A DNA stretch of 49,848 bases from Bacteroidales bacterium UBA5382 (GCA_002409745.1 DHOU01000046.1:1-49848); one strand, 5' to 3'; counted from the first letter of the stretch, positions 16,066-26,253 are shown. Made by a program: numbers and translations. Notes: generated by a model from the letters alone, not told the origin.

Positions 16066-17288
16066 TTATTTCCGTTGCTTATAATACTTCATCATATCAT
16101 CAAACTCACCTCTTACCTTATTTACCTCTGTGAAGATTTTCTGATTCAAAACTTTCGCATAAATCTGTGTAGTTGTGATATTTGTATGCCCAAGCATTTT
16201 AGATACACTTTCGATAGAAACTCCTTTCGTCAGCATAATCGTCCCGAAGCTGTGCCGGCCGCAGTGCGTGGTAAGTCGCTTATTTATACCGCATAACGAA
16301 GCAATCTCTTTCAAATATTCGTTCATTTTTTGATTCGTATGAATAGGTAGGAGTTTTCCGTTCTCCAATCCACTATATTTTTTAAGAATAGACAAGGGCA
16401 CATCCAGTAAAGGGATATTTGCCTGAACGGAGGACTTCTGTCTAGTTAATCGTATCCACTTCTGCCCTAAGCCATCTTCAAAGATATTGTCTTTAGTCAG
16501 ATTGGCGGCATCTATGTAGGCTACACCCGTGAATATTTGGAATAAAAATACGTCCCGCACTTCTTCCAGCCGCTTTGCTTCAAACTTTTTATTCATTAAC
16601 TTCTTTATTTCAGGTTCAATCAGAAATTCTTTGTTTACGGGTTTGTAGCCCAATTTGTAGTTGTCAAAAGGATCAACCGAGATTAAATGATTCTTTAGAG
16701 CATTGGTTACAATTTGTTTAAGGAAACGAAGATGCTTTACACTGGAATTGTGCCCACAACGGCAAACCGATTTTAGGTAGATTTCGTAATCGGATATGAA
16801 TTGAAAATTGACTTCCCGGATCGGAAGGTCTTCCTTATTGTATTTGTTACGGATAAATTCCCTTATACGATTCCGAGTCGCCTGATACTTAACAAAAGTG
16901 GTGTCGCGAATTGTGTTGCCAATTAGATTACGTTTCTGTTCAATCTTGATATCGAACAAAGACAGTACGGTGTTTTTCTGTATTTCAAGGCCGAGATAAG
17001 CATCACGGAGTTTTTCAGGAGTCACAAAACCGTCCCGTTCGTAGATATTATCGTAGTGCTTTTTCAAATCCATTCGGATTTTGTCCAAAGCATCATTGGT
17101 TTCTTTTGCTTCTTTTGTTCTTCCTTCCGCTCGTCCGATGGGATTCCATATTTCAGGATTGACAAACAGTTTTGGGTTAAACTTAAAGACTCTCCATCAA
17201 TCGTAATACGGATGGCTATTGTTACCAAACCGTCTTTGTTTGGTCTTGTTTTTCTGATGTAGAACAGAATGCGGTACGTACTTTTCAT
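16066..17288 (-). pseudogene. Tyrosine recombinase (element integrase), frameshifted
   Basis: The intact reading is about 407 residues. An arm-binding N-terminus starts at the ATG at 17288 (MKSTYRILFYIRKTRPNKDG), followed by a SAM-like core-binding domain and a catalytic domain. One A seems to be missing from a short A-run near 17187; restoring it gives KFNPKLFVNPEIWNPIGRAEG. The catalytic set is present except the first arginine: K in RQKSS, HCGRH, GHTN and the tyrosine in IYAKV. FTGVAYIDAANL has A where most recombinases have R, a known variation in Bacteroidetes integrases. It lies next to the tRNA-Val target. If the shift is real, the element cannot excise with its own enzyme. Confidence 0.85.
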
Positions 17289-17308
17289 TTTTACACGTTT
17301 TAATTCGA

Positions 17309-17316
17309 CAAAGTTA
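17309..17316 (-). promoter_or_regulatory. Possible -7 box of the integrase
   Basis: TAACTTTG on the minus strand matches TAnnTTTG, 21 bp before the ATG at 17288. It supports that start over an upstream in-frame codon at 17330. No convincing -33 box is seen. Confidence 0.4.
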
Positions 17317-17430
17317 TTCCTTAAAGTCAAAGGATTTGTCGTTCTGAAAACGCCAAGTTAGGTCATTGTAAGACGCTTAATTCCAGTAGATTATTTACCT
17401 ATTCGTGTGCAGAATTAGAGGTTGCTTTTC

Positions 17431-17448
17431 ACACACGGTTTGCACACG
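17431..17448. repeat. Right copy of the end motif
   Basis: ACACACGGTTTGCACACG matches 209-226 at 15 of 18 positions in the same orientation, each copy preceded by TGCTTTTC. It lies between the integrase gene and the right attachment core. Candidate integrase or excisionase binding site. Confidence 0.45.
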
Positions 17449-17503
17449 AACCCACTGTCTTAATCTGTCTTTTTTCGTCCTGTTGTGTCTGTCGTGTAAA
17501 AAG

Positions 17504-17539
17504 AAGAATCCTGTTAATCTATTGATTAACAGGATTCTT
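17504..17539 (-). terminator. Intrinsic terminator downstream of tRNA-Val
   Basis: A perfect 15-bp inverted repeat, AAGAATCCTGTTAAT/ATTAACAGGATTCTT, has a 6-nt loop. On the minus strand it is followed by CTTTTTA. It is placed to end tRNA-Val transcription, although this sequence lies on the element side of the core. Confidence 0.7.
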
Positions 17540-17595
17540 GTCTCCTAATTGAAGTTTCTGTCTTTTGTTGACTTCCACCAATTTTTATGTTTCGG

Positions 17596-17670
17596 TGGGC
17601 GTTGAGGGATTCGAACCCCCGACCCTCTGCTTGTAAGGCAGATGCTCTGAACCAGCTGAGCTAAACGCCC
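17596..17670 (-). tRNA. tRNA-Val (UAC)
   Basis: The reverse complement folds as a tRNA: acceptor GGGCGTT/AACGCCC, anticodon stem TCTGC/GCAGA with loop CTTACAA (anticodon UAC, valine), and T-arm with GTTCGAATC. No CCA is encoded. Its 3' end is the attachment core of the mobile element, so integration restored the gene. Confidence 0.95.
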
Positions 17671-17781
17671 TTTATTGTACCTTTTGTTTTCAAAAGCGGT
17701 GCAAAGATACACCCTTTTTCTTTACGTGCAAAATATTTGATATTTTTTTTCTGAAAATTTTCAGGATACTAGAATTATCCT

Positions 17782-17789
17782 TACTTTTG
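17782..17789 (+). promoter_or_regulatory. Probable -7 box upstream of purB
   Basis: TACTTTTG fits TAnnTTTG, about 210 bp upstream of purB; a TTTT run sits 20 bp before it. The region 17671-17998 holds no other gene. Confidence 0.5.
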
Positions 17790-17998
17790 TACATCCGATT
17801 GGAAAATCAAGTGCAGGTTATAAACATTTGAAAAAGAAGTCACAAATTGTTCAAATTTCAAAGATGGGAATCTAAGATTCCTGAAAGACTCTTTGATGAA
17901 CAAAACAAATTCTGAAATAAGCACCTGATTATGAGAAATTGATAGAAAAGTGATTTTCTACAATTCTCCATTTATTTAAAAAGAACGATACTCTCGAA

Positions 17999-19342
17999 AT
18001 GAAACTTGACGAACTTACAGCTATTTCTCCTATTGATGGAAGATATCGAAATAAAACAAAGGAACTGGCATTTTATTTTTCGGAATATGCTTTAATAAAA
18101 TATCGCACCCATGTCGAAATTGCGTATTTCCTCTTTCTTTGCGAATCCGAAATTCCTCCTTTGAACAATATAGACAAAGATAAACTTGATAGACTGGAAG
18201 GGATTCTTACCCGTTTCTCCGAAGAAGATGCTTTTCGTATCAAGGATATTGAAAAGGAAATCAACCACGATGTCAAAGCGGTGGAATATTTTCTGAAAGA
18301 AAAATTCGATAACATCGGATTATCCGACTATAAAGAATTTATCCATTTCGGATTAACTTCTCAGGATATCAACAATACGGCTATTCCATTAATGTGGAAA
18401 AACGCTTTGGAATCGATTTATATTCCCCAACTGGAGGAATTGTGCGCACTATTGGATACCTATTCGCAGGAATGGAAAGATATCCCTATGCTCGCTCGCA
18501 CACACGGACAGCCCGCCTCTCCCACCCGCTTGGGCAAAGAAATAAAGGTGTTCGCCTATCGTCTACGCAACCAGATAGACTCCTTAAAGAGTATTCCGGT
18601 AAAAGGCAAATTCGGTGGCGCCACCGGTAATTTCAATGCACATTATGCGGCCTATCCCGATGTGGACTGGAAACACTTTGCTGACCGTTTTCTTCAAGAA
18701 AAATTAGGATTGGAACGCGAGCAATGGACGACTCAGATCTCGAATTACGATACGTTATCGGAAGGATTCGACGCCATAAAGCGTATCCACACCATCTTGA
18801 TCGATTTAAACCGCGATATGTGGCAATACATTTCTATGGAATATTTTAAACAAAACATTAAACCGGGAGAAGTGGGCTCTTCGGCTATGCCACACAAGGT
18901 AAATCCGATCGATTTTGAAAATGCGGAAGGCAATCTGGGATTGGCAAATGCTGTGTTGGAACATTTATCGGCAAAATTACCGGTCTCGCGTTTGCAACGC
19001 GATTTGACCGACTCGACAGTCATTCGGAATATCGGCATCCCTTTGGCACATGGATTAATTGCCATAAAAAGTACAACAAAAGGACTGAATAAATTGTTAT
19101 TGAATCAAGAAACGATTCGAAAAGATTTGGATAATAATTGGGCGGTTATTGCAGAGGGAATTCAAACAATATTGAGGCGGGAGGGATACCCTCATCCGTA
19201 TGAAGCACTCAAAGCATTGACCCGCACCAATAAACATATAACTAAAGAGAGTATTGAAACATTTATCGATACGTTAAATGTGGAGGAACCTATAAAAGAA
19301 AAATTAAGGGCAATTACTCCGGAAAATTATATTGGAATTTAA
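17999..19342 (+). CDS. purB: Adenylosuccinate lyase
   Basis: 447 residues of the fumarase/aspartase superfamily. It catalyses two steps of purine synthesis, releasing fumarate from SAICAR and from adenylosuccinate. Seen: TSQD (120-123), ARTHGQPASPT with the catalytic histidine (about 169), and the signature SSAMPHKVNPIDFEN (294-308) with the mobile-loop serine. The ATG at 17999 leaves a long leader after the probable promoter. It is the first intact chromosomal gene to the right of tRNA-Val. Confidence 0.97.
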   Translation: MKLDELTAISPIDGRYRNKTKELAFYFSEYALIKYRTHVEIAYFLFLCESEIPPLNNIDKDKLDRLEGILTRFSEEDAFRIKDIEKEINHDVKAVEYFLKEKFDNIGLSDYKEFIHFGLTSQDINNTAIPLMWKNALESIYIPQLEELCALLDTYSQEWKDIPMLARTHGQPASPTRLGKEIKVFAYRLRNQIDSLKSIPVKGKFGGATGNFNAHYAAYPDVDWKHFADRFLQEKLGLEREQWTTQISNYDTLSEGFDAIKRIHTILIDLNRDMWQYISMEYFKQNIKPGEVGSSAMPHKVNPIDFENAEGNLGLANAVLEHLSAKLPVSRLQRDLTDSTVIRNIGIPLAHGLIAIKSTTKGLNKLLLNQETIRKDLDNNWAVIAEGIQTILRREGYPHPYEALKALTRTNKHITKESIETFIDTLNVEEPIKEKLRAITPENYIGI

Positions 19343-19484
19343 ACAGGCTTATTTATATATACTTTAAAGAGAAGATCAATTCTGATAACCCTATAAAAAG
19401 GGCTCTATCGTAATGTTTTAGGTTAAATATTCGATTAATAACAACCGTGAGGTTATAGTAGAAAATTAAAAAGAACGAAGGAAA

Positions 19485-20600
19485 ATGGGAACAAACAACG
19501 AAGATTCGCGCGAAAAAAACATATACGGCAACGCGAACAATGAGAGACACTCTTCTTCTAACAGAAGTTATGGTAATGAAAGACGATTACCACAAGACAG
19601 TAATGATTATGCTGAAAGGCCGTCACAATCATCTTTCAGGGAATCACAAGACAACACAGAAAACGGAAGCGGTATGCATGCTCCCAGAAAACGCCGTCCG
19701 CGCGTTGGCGATCGCATTGCACAATCGGGCTCCGGACCATACGGAGGCGGTAAAAGACACGATGGTAAAGGGTACGATCCGCGTAACAAAAGCGGTATGG
19801 GTGGCAATAATCAAAAAAAGAAGAAAATCAAAAAGAAAAAGCCTTTCAAACAGGTTAAATATAAGGAGAATGCCGATCCGAACGCTCCGATCCGCTTAAA
19901 TAAATATTTGGCGAATGCGGGAGTTTGCTCTCGTCGTGAAGCCGATGAATTTATCCAGGCGGGTGTGGTAAAAGTAAATGGAGAAGTGATTACCGAATTG
20001 GGTACTAAAATTACGCGTGCCGATGAGGTAATGTTCCATGATCAACCGATCAGATTGGAGAGTAAGGTATACGTCCTTTTAAACAAACCGAAAGGGTTCG
20101 TCACGACCACCGATGATCCGGAAAACCGGAAAACCGTAATGGAACTGGTTAAAAGCGCCTGCTCGGAACGGATTTATCCGGTAGGTAGACTCGACAGGGC
20201 GACCACCGGCGTATTGCTTCTTACCAACGACGGAGACCTGGCGTCGAAACTAACCCATCCGAAATACGAAAAACGTAAAATCTATCAGGTTTGGCTCGAT
20301 AAACCGGTGGCAATGGAGCACATGCAAGCTATGGCCGACGGAATAGACCTGGAGGACGGGGAAATTCATGCCGATGCTATCAGTTATGTCAGTGAAGAAG
20401 ATTTAGCTCAAGTCGGTGTAGAAATCCATTCGGGAAGAAACCGTGTAGTCCGTCGTATGTTCGAAAAACTGGGTTACCGCGTACTGAAACTGGACAGGGT
20501 TTATTTCGCCGGTTTAACCAAAAAAGGTCTCTCGCGCGGCAGATGGCGTTATCTGACCGAACAAGAAGTCAATATGCTTCGTATGGGGGCTTTCGATTAG
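19485..20600 (+). CDS. RluB/RsuA-type pseudouridine synthase with long N-terminal extension
   Basis: 371 residues. An S4 RNA-binding domain (about 136-195, IRLNKYLANAGVCSRREADEFI) is followed by the synthase domain with catalytic D237 in GRLDRATTG and the C-terminal HSGRNRVVRRMF motif. It probably modifies 23S rRNA as RluB does. Residues 1-130 are low-complexity: asparagine/serine/arginine-rich, then glycine-rich, ending in a lysine block (KKKKIKKKKPF), likely a disordered RNA-binding tail. Such extensions are common in Bacteroidetes homologues. It lies between purB and asnS on the same strand. Confidence 0.92.
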   Translation: MGTNNEDSREKNIYGNANNERHSSSNRSYGNERRLPQDSNDYAERPSQSSFRESQDNTENGSGMHAPRKRRPRVGDRIAQSGSGPYGGGKRHDGKGYDPRNKSGMGGNNQKKKKIKKKKPFKQVKYKENADPNAPIRLNKYLANAGVCSRREADEFIQAGVVKVNGEVITELGTKITRADEVMFHDQPIRLESKVYVLLNKPKGFVTTTDDPENRKTVMELVKSACSERIYPVGRLDRATTGVLLLTNDGDLASKLTHPKYEKRKIYQVWLDKPVAMEHMQAMADGIDLEDGEIHADAISYVSEEDLAQVGVEIHSGRNRVVRRMFEKLGYRVLKLDRVYFAGLTKKGLSRGRWRYLTEQEVNMLRMGAFD

Positions 20601-20653
20601 AGATCGATGCAAGATTGAAAAAAGATTGATGAGGGAGATTGATTAAAGATTAG

Positions 20654-22051
20654 ATGAAACAACTAAAACGGACAAAAATCGCTGATGCTTTATCACCGGA
20701 AAAAATAGGTGAAGAAATTAATATAAAAGGATGGGTGCGCACCCGTAGGGGAAATAAAAACGTAAGTTTCGTCGCAATAAACGACGGCTCTACTATCCAC
20801 AACCTACAAGTAGTAATCGAGATGGAAAAATTCGGAGAAGATTTCCTCAAGCCCATTACTACCGGAGCGTCATTAAGTGTAAACGGAAAACTGGTCGCCT
20901 CGCAAGGAAAGGGACAAACCGTAGAGGTTCAGGCGGAAGAGATTGAAATTTACGGAACCGCCGATCCGGCAACTTACCCTTTGCAAAAGAAAGGGCACTC
21001 GCTGGAGTTTTTACGGGAAATTGCATATCTGCGCCCGCGGACAAATACGTTCGGAGCAATATTCAGGATGCGCCACCACATGTCGTTCGCCATCCATCAG
21101 TATTTCAACGACCGCGGATTTTATTATTTCCATACTCCTATCATCACCGGTTCGGATGCCGAGGGCGCCGGAGCAATGTTCGAAGTGACCTCCTTTAATT
21201 TGAACAATGTGCCTAAAACAGAGGATGGGAGCATCGATTACTCAAAAGATTTTTTCGGCCGGCAGACCAACCTCACCGTTTCCGGGCAGCTCGAGGGAGA
21301 ATTGGGCGCCATGTCTCTCGGAGCGATTTATACGTTCGGACCGACGTTCCGCGCCGAAAATTCCAACACGCCCCGTCATTTGGCGGAATTCTGGATGATC
21401 GAACCGGAAGTGGCTTTTTATGATATCCACGACAATATGGATTTGGCGGAGGATTTCTTGAAATACCTCATCCGCTATGCGTTGGAACACTGTAAAGATG
21501 ATATCGAATTCCTCGCAAAGATGTATGACGAAGAACTTCCCGACCGGTTAAAATTTGTGGTGGAGAATGATTTTGTACGCCTAAGCTATGGCGAGGGTGT
21601 CAAAATATTGGAAGAATCAGGACATACATTCGAATTCCCGGTACATTGGGGAACGGACTTACAGTCGGAACACGAACGTTATCTGGTGGAAAAGCATTTC
21701 AAGCGTCCGGTTATCCTGACCGATTATCCGAAGGAAATCAAGTCTTTCTATATGAAACAAAATGACGATGGAAAGACGGTCCGCGCCATGGACGTGCTCT
21801 TTCCGAAGATCGGAGAAATTATCGGAGGATCGGAACGCGAGGAAAATTACGACAAACTGATGCAACGGGTGAAGGAAACCGGCATGAATATCGACCCGAT
21901 ATGGTGGTATATCGAAACGCGTAAATTCGGTACCGCTCCACATGCAGGCTTCGGATTGGGATTTGAGCGCTTAATGCTTTTTGTGACGGGCATGACCAAT
22001 ATCCGTGACGTGATTCCTTTCCCCCGGACTCCTAATAACGCGGAGTTTTAA
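20654..22051 (+). CDS. asnS: Asparaginyl-tRNA synthetase
   Basis: 465 residues, class IIb synthetase. The N-terminal OB-fold ([21 protein letters not shown]) binds the anticodon. Motif 2 region: [26 protein letters not shown]. Motif 3: [16 protein letters not shown], followed by [17 protein letters not shown], the asparaginyl rather than aspartyl ending. The spacer before the gene is a run of AGATTGA-like words. Confidence 0.96.
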   Translation: MKQLKRTKIADALSPEKIGEEINIKGWVRTRRGNKNVSFVAINDGSTIHNLQVVIEMEKFGEDFLKPITTGASLSVNGKLVASQGKGQTVEVQAEEIEIYGTADPATYPLQKKGHSLEFLREIAYLRPRTNTFGAIFRMRHHMSFAIHQYFNDRGFYYFHTPIITGSDAEGAGAMFEVTSFNLNNVPKTEDGSIDYSKDFFGRQTNLTVSGQLEGELGAMSLGAIYTFGPTFRAENSNTPRHLAEFWMIEPEVAFYDIHDNMDLAEDFLKYLIRYALEHCKDDIEFLAKMYDEELPDRLKFVVENDFVRLSYGEGVKILEESGHTFEFPVHWGTDLQSEHERYLVEKHFKRPVILTDYPKEIKSFYMKQNDDGKTVRAMDVLFPKIGEIIGGSEREENYDKLMQRVKETGMNIDPIWWYIETRKFGTAPHAGFGLGFERLMLFVTGMTNIRDVIPFPRTPNNAEF

Positions 22052-22059
22052 ATAAATTA

Positions 22060-22126
22060 CTAATACTAATTACAAATTACTAATTAATAATTACTAATTA
22101 CTAATTGTCAATTAGTAGATATTGAT
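22060..22126. repeat. AT-rich word repeat (ATTACTAATT type)
   Basis: The asnS-lepA spacer is built from slightly varying copies of AATTACTAATTA. It has no coding potential. Similar tracts made from other words occur in other spacers of this window. Confidence 0.75.
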
Positions 22127-22150
22127 TGTTTTTGATTATATCATTCGCGA

Positions 22151-23938
22151 ATGAAGAATATACGTAATTTCTGCATTATTGCTCATATCGATCACGGAAA
22201 AAGCACGCTGGCCGATAGATTGCTCGAGTTCACTCATACGCTTGACGGTAAAAAGCTCCAAAATCAATTGCTCGACGATATGGATTTGGAACGTGAACGG
22301 GGTATCACGATCAAAAGCCATGCCATCCAGATGATCTATGAGTATGAAGGAGAAAAATACACGTTGAATCTGATCGATACGCCGGGGCACGTAGATTTTT
22401 CGTATGAGGTTTCGCGTTCCATCGCCGCATGCGAAGGGGCCTTGTTGGTGGTGGATGCCGCTCAAGGCATTCAGGCGCAAACAATCTCGAATCTCTACAT
22501 GGCTATCGAACAAGATTTGGAAATCATTCCGGTATTGAACAAAGTCGATTTGGACAGCGCCATGCCCGATGAAGTGGAGGACCAGATTGTAGACCTCTTG
22601 GGAATTCCGCGGAAGGATATTATCCGTGCGAGCGGAAAAACCGGTATCGGCATCCCCGAAATACTCAAAGCGATTGTCGAAAGAGTCCCCGCACCGGGAG
22701 GAGATCCCGATGCACCTTTGCAAGCCCTGATATTCGACTCGGTATTCAATTCCTTTCGAGGAATCATCGCCTATTACAAAATTTTAAACGGCAGTATCGC
22801 TAAAGGCGAACAAGTAAAATTCGTCGCTACCGAAAAAGAATACGAAGCCGATGAAGTAGGGATCCTGCGCTTGGATATGATCCCCAAAGAGCGCGTGGAA
22901 TGCGGCGATGTAGGATATATCATTTCAGGCATCAAGACGGCTACAGAAGTCAAAGTAGGCGATACGATCACGCATGTGAAGCGTCCATGCGACAAAGCTA
23001 TCGATGGATTCGAAGAAGTGAAACCGATGGTCTTCGCCGGCGTATATCCTATTGAAAGCGAGGACTTCGAGAACTTGCGCTCGTCCCTTGAGAAGTTGCA
23101 ACTGAACGATGCGTCGCTCACCTTCCAGCCCGAATCGTCGGTCGCGCTGGGTTTTGGATTCCGTTGCGGATTCTTGGGCTTGCTTCACATGGAAATCGTC
23201 CAGGAACGCTTGGAACGTGAATTCAATATGGATGTCATCACCACCGTCCCCAACGTATCTTACCGGGTGTATGACAAAAAAGGGAACATGAAAGAAGTGC
23301 ATAATCCGGCAGGATTGCCCGACGCCACGCTTATCGAGCGGATCGAGGAGCCGTTTATACGCGCGTCGGTCATCACAAACACGACATATTTGGGGCCCAT
23401 TATGACACTTTGCCTCGGGAAACGCGGCGTATTGGTAACGCAAAACTATATATCGGGCGATCGAGTGGAGATTATTTTCGACCTTCCTTTGGGCGAGATT
23501 GTCATCGACTTTTACGACAAACTGAAAAGCGTTTCGAAAGGATATGCTTCGTTTGACTATCATTTGCATGATTTCAGGCCTTCAAAACTGGTAAAGCTCG
23601 ATATACTACTCAACGCCGAACCGGTAGACGCGCTTTCCACCTTGACGCATTTCGACAACGCTCAATCTTTCGGACGCCGGATGTGCGAAAAACTAAAAGA
23701 ATTGATTCCGCGCCAACAATTCGATATCGCCATACAGGCAGCTATCGGAGCCAAAATTATTGCGCGCGAAACCATCAAAGCCGTCCGGAAAGATGTGACG
23801 GCGAAGTGTTATGGGGGCGATATTTCACGTAAACGAAAATTGCTCGAAAAACAAAAGGAAGGGAAAAAGCGCATGAAGCAGATCGGAAACGTAGAAATCC
23901 CTCAAAAAGCTTTCCTTGCCGTACTCAAACTGGATTGA
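22151..23938 (+). CDS. lepA: Elongation factor 4 (LepA), ribosomal back-translocase GTPase
   Basis: 595 residues, full length. The GTPase domain has [14 protein letters not shown] (G1), RGITIKSHA (G2), [12 protein letters not shown] (G3) and NKVDLDSA (G4). The LepA-specific C-terminal domain is present ([26 protein letters not shown], with [12 protein letters not shown] at the end). LepA binds ribosomes and assists translation or 30S biogenesis under stress. It is followed by a 41-bp repeat array. Confidence 0.97.
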   Translation: MKNIRNFCIIAHIDHGKSTLADRLLEFTHTLDGKKLQNQLLDDMDLERERGITIKSHAIQMIYEYEGEKYTLNLIDTPGHVDFSYEVSRSIAACEGALLVVDAAQGIQAQTISNLYMAIEQDLEIIPVLNKVDLDSAMPDEVEDQIVDLLGIPRKDIIRASGKTGIGIPEILKAIVERVPAPGGDPDAPLQALIFDSVFNSFRGIIAYYKILNGSIAKGEQVKFVATEKEYEADEVGILRLDMIPKERVECGDVGYIISGIKTATEVKVGDTITHVKRPCDKAIDGFEEVKPMVFAGVYPIESEDFENLRSSLEKLQLNDASLTFQPESSVALGFGFRCGFLGLLHMEIVQERLEREFNMDVITTVPNVSYRVYDKKGNMKEVHNPAGLPDATLIERIEEPFIRASVITNTTYLGPIMTLCLGKRGVLVTQNYISGDRVEIIFDLPLGEIVIDFYDKLKSVSKGYASFDYHLHDFRPSKLVKLDILLNAEPVDALSTLTHFDNAQSFGRRMCEKLKELIPRQQFDIAIQAAIGAKIIARETIKAVRKDVTAKCYGGDISRKRKLLEKQKEGKKRMKQIGNVEIPQKAFLAVLKLD

Positions 23939-24054
23939 GAGAATACGATACTCCCTACCCCCGCCTAATGGATTCAGCCCCTTCGACAAAACCATTGCCA
24001 AACCCATATCTTTAGGGACTATTGCGAAGATTGACAGCAGCTTTCCGTGATTTT

Positions 24055-24423
24055 GCGGCAACCCGTCGTACTAATACGACGCCATGCCCGGGTTTGCGGC
24101 AACCCTTCGTACTAATACGACGACGTCCCCGGGTTTGTGGCAACCCTTCGTACTAATACGACGGCGTCCCCGGGTTTGTGGCAACCCGCCGTACTAATAC
24201 GATGACGTCCCCGGGTTTGTGGCAACCCTTCGTACTAATACGACGACGTCCCCGGGTTTGTGGCAACCTTTCGTACTAATACGATGACGTCCCCGGGTTT
24301 GTGGCAACCTTTCGTACTAATACGACGCCATCCCCGGGTTTGTGGCAGCCCGTCGTACTAATACGACGACGTCCCCGGGTTTGTGGCAACCCATCGTACC
24401 AATACGACGGCATGCAGGGGTTT
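24055..24423. repeat. Nine-unit 41-bp tandem repeat with two hairpins per unit
   Basis: Nine contiguous 41-bp units with few substitutions. Each unit contains TCGTA-CTAA-TACGA, and each junction contains GGGTT-TGTGGC-AACCC, so the array can fold as a chain of two alternating small stem-loops. The last unit is the most diverged. As 41 is not a multiple of three, it does not encode a repeat protein. The flanks 23939-24054 and 24424-24529 show no gene. Confidence 0.93.
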
Positions 24424-24529
24424 CAGGCACACTTTCGGAGAAGTACAAGGATATTTTTCGTAGCTTTGGGTGGAATCCGTTACTATTTTGATTATCTTTA
24501 CACTTCCATCCACAGAAAAAAATTTATAT

Positions 24530-25012
24530 ATGATCAATAAACCGCGGCAGAATAACCTCTCGATCAGCAAAGAAGTCACTATTTCCCAGGCGGAAGAAAT
24601 GGAGTTGCAGATCAAAAAGAACAAAATCGTAAGAGCTTTGTATGCCATAGGAGGTACGGTGGCGCTCATCTTAGCGATTTTGGGTATTTTTGTACCCGGG
24701 CTGCCGGTAACACCCTTTGCCCTTTTATCGGCCGCATTGTATGCCCGGAGTTCTGAAAAGCTCTACAGATGGCTGCTAAATAATAAAATATTGGGCCCGC
24801 GCATAAAAAATTATCAACGCCGCAAAGGCATCACACGAAAAGGAAAAATGGGAGTGATCGCTTTTATGACGGCTATGGTACTGTTCTCTTCCTTCGTGGT
24901 CATTCAAATTATTTCTATTCGCGTTGCCATCCTTTCACTCGGCCTAATCGGCTCGCTGGTCGTATGGTTTATCGTTCCGACGGCCATCGATGACCATCCG
25001 GAAAAATCATAA
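24530..25012 (+). CDS. DUF454 (YbaN-type) inner membrane protein
   Basis: 160 residues from the ATG at 24530; an in-frame start 60 bp upstream exists, but that segment looks non-coding. The DUF454 core is clear: LYAIGGTVALILAILGIFVPGLPVTPFALLSAALYARSS, then LLNNKILGP and RKGITRKGKMGVIAF. There is one membrane segment near 45-65 and a pair near 110-150. The biochemical role is unknown for the family. It converges with the HD hydrolase gene, 17 bp away. Confidence 0.85.
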   Translation: MINKPRQNNLSISKEVTISQAEEMELQIKKNKIVRALYAIGGTVALILAILGIFVPGLPVTPFALLSAALYARSSEKLYRWLLNNKILGPRIKNYQRRKGITRKGKMGVIAFMTAMVLFSSFVVIQIISIRVAILSLGLIGSLVVWFIVPTAIDDHPEKS

Positions 25013-25029
25013 ATCCGTATCCTCTTTTG

Positions 25030-26253
25030 TCAATCCCTCAAATAGGCAAAATAGTACTTTTCGATTTTCTTCGAAAGCAGTTCAATATTAAACATATCCG
25101 AAGCGACGGCAATATCCTTCACCGATCCGTCTTTATACAGGATATCGATACTGTCGTCATTTTCATTATACATATCGGTAACCAGCATCTCCGAAGCGAT
25201 AAAGTACGATGCCTCATGAGCCGAAATACCATATTTGCGGCAATATTCCTCTAATAACAATTCTTTTTTGACCTCATCCGGTGGTTCGGGGCTAATTTCA
25301 ATCTTAAACAAATTCCGGTCGACCAATCCCCTGCTCAAAGCCGATAAGACCACATCCGGATAGGTACACCAAGCTTTTAACGATACCCATATATCATTAT
25401 CATCAAGAGAAATAAAAGAATCAAACGCTTCGTTACTCTCTTCAAAGTTATCTATCGAAATATCATTGCGCAAAAAATATTCCAGAGCTGGAGAAGCAAA
25501 CAAACGATGCCCATCGTGCGATAATTCTTTCGCTCTCTTCAGCGTATTGATGAGCATTTTTTCCGCTCCCACCGCGGTTTTATGCAGATAAACCTGCCAA
25601 TACATCAAACGGCGCGCCAACAAAAAATTCTCCAGAGAGTAAATGCCCTTCGACTCGACCACCAACTTATCATTCTTCACATCGAGCATCTTAATAATGC
25701 GCGCCGACCCGATATTCCCTTCTACGACACCCGTAAAAAAACTGTCGCGCCGCAAGTAATCCAGTCTGTCCACATCCAACTGTCCGCTCACCAACTGGTG
25801 AAGAAAGCGTTTGGGATACGTATCTTTAAATATTTCGATGGCGGTAGTCAATTTTCCGTTCCATAATGCATTCAATTTCTGCATCATCAAAAGAGAGATC
25901 TTTTCATGCCGTACATCTTGCACCAAGGTTTGTTCCAACACATGCGAGAAAGGGCCATGACCGACATCATGCAACAAAATAGCCGCTAAAGCGCCGTCGG
26001 ATTCCTCTTCCGATATGTGAAGCCCCTTCATTTTCAAATTCGATAGCGCTTCATTCATCAAATACATCGCGCCGATAGAGTGATGGAAACGCGTATGTTG
26101 CGCCCCGGGATATACAAAAGCCGCTACTCCCAATTGACGGATGCGGTTTAACCGTTGCAGGTAAGGATGCTGAATAATTGCATAGATAAAATCGTTCGGG
26201 ATGTTGATAAACCCGAATACGGGATCGTTAATAATCTTGCGCTTTTGCAACAT
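25030..26253 (-). CDS. HD-domain phosphohydrolase (dNTPase-like)
   Basis: About 407 residues from the ATG at 26253, preferred over an upstream in-frame start because the extra segment is hydrophobic and unlike the family. Metal ligands: H53 in HTRFHHS, H95-D96 in LLHDVGHGPFSH, and an aspartate in QLDVDRLDYLRRDS. This is the SAMHD1/YdhJ-like set of HD hydrolases, many of which cleave dNTPs to nucleoside and triphosphate. The exact substrate cannot be read from sequence. Transcribed alone towards the DUF454 gene. Confidence 0.88.
   Translation of the reverse strand: MLQKRKIINDPVFGFINIPNDFIYAIIQHPYLQRLNRIRQLGVAAFVYPGAQHTRFHHSIGAMYLMNEALSNLKMKGLHISEEESDGALAAILLHDVGHGPFSHVLEQTLVQDVRHEKISLLMMQKLNALWNGKLTTAIEIFKDTYPKRFLHQLVSGQLDVDRLDYLRRDSFFTGVVEGNIGSARIIKMLDVKNDKLVVESKGIYSLENFLLARRLMYWQVYLHKTAVGAEKMLINTLKRAKELSHDGHRLFASPALEYFLRNDISIDNFEESNEAFDSFISLDDNDIWVSLKAWCTYPDVVLSALSRGLVDRNLFKIEISPEPPDEVKKELLLEEYCRKYGISAHEASYFIASEMLVTDMYNENDDSIDILYKDGSVKDIAVASDMFNIELLSKKIEKYYFAYLRD

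Larger units (their letters stand above)
133..17605. mobile_element. Integrated mobilizable element in tRNA-Val
   Basis: An 11-bp direct repeat, GTGGGCGTTGA, lies at 133-143 and again at 17595-17605, where it is the 3' end of a tRNA-Val gene. Between the copies are a tyrosine integrase next to the tRNA, an excisionase-like HTH protein, a relaxase and a BfmA-type accessory protein, plus cargo. This is the layout of a mobilizable integrative element of about 17.5 kb. No type IV secretion genes are visible, so it would depend on a helper for transfer. Several mobility genes are broken (see their entries). The left boundary is inferred from the repeat and from matching motifs at both ends, not from an empty site. 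Confidence 0.72.

Noticed and set aside
22136..22723. Open frame opposite lepA
   Set aside because: Antisense shadow of the GTPase domain, without any recognised protein features.
24055..24423. CRISPR-like array
   Set aside because: The 41-bp units are contiguous, with no unique spacers and no cas genes nearby.
24301..24540. Possible gene from within the 41-bp array into the DUF454 gene start
   Set aside because: Most of it is repeat sequence with a period that is not a multiple of three.
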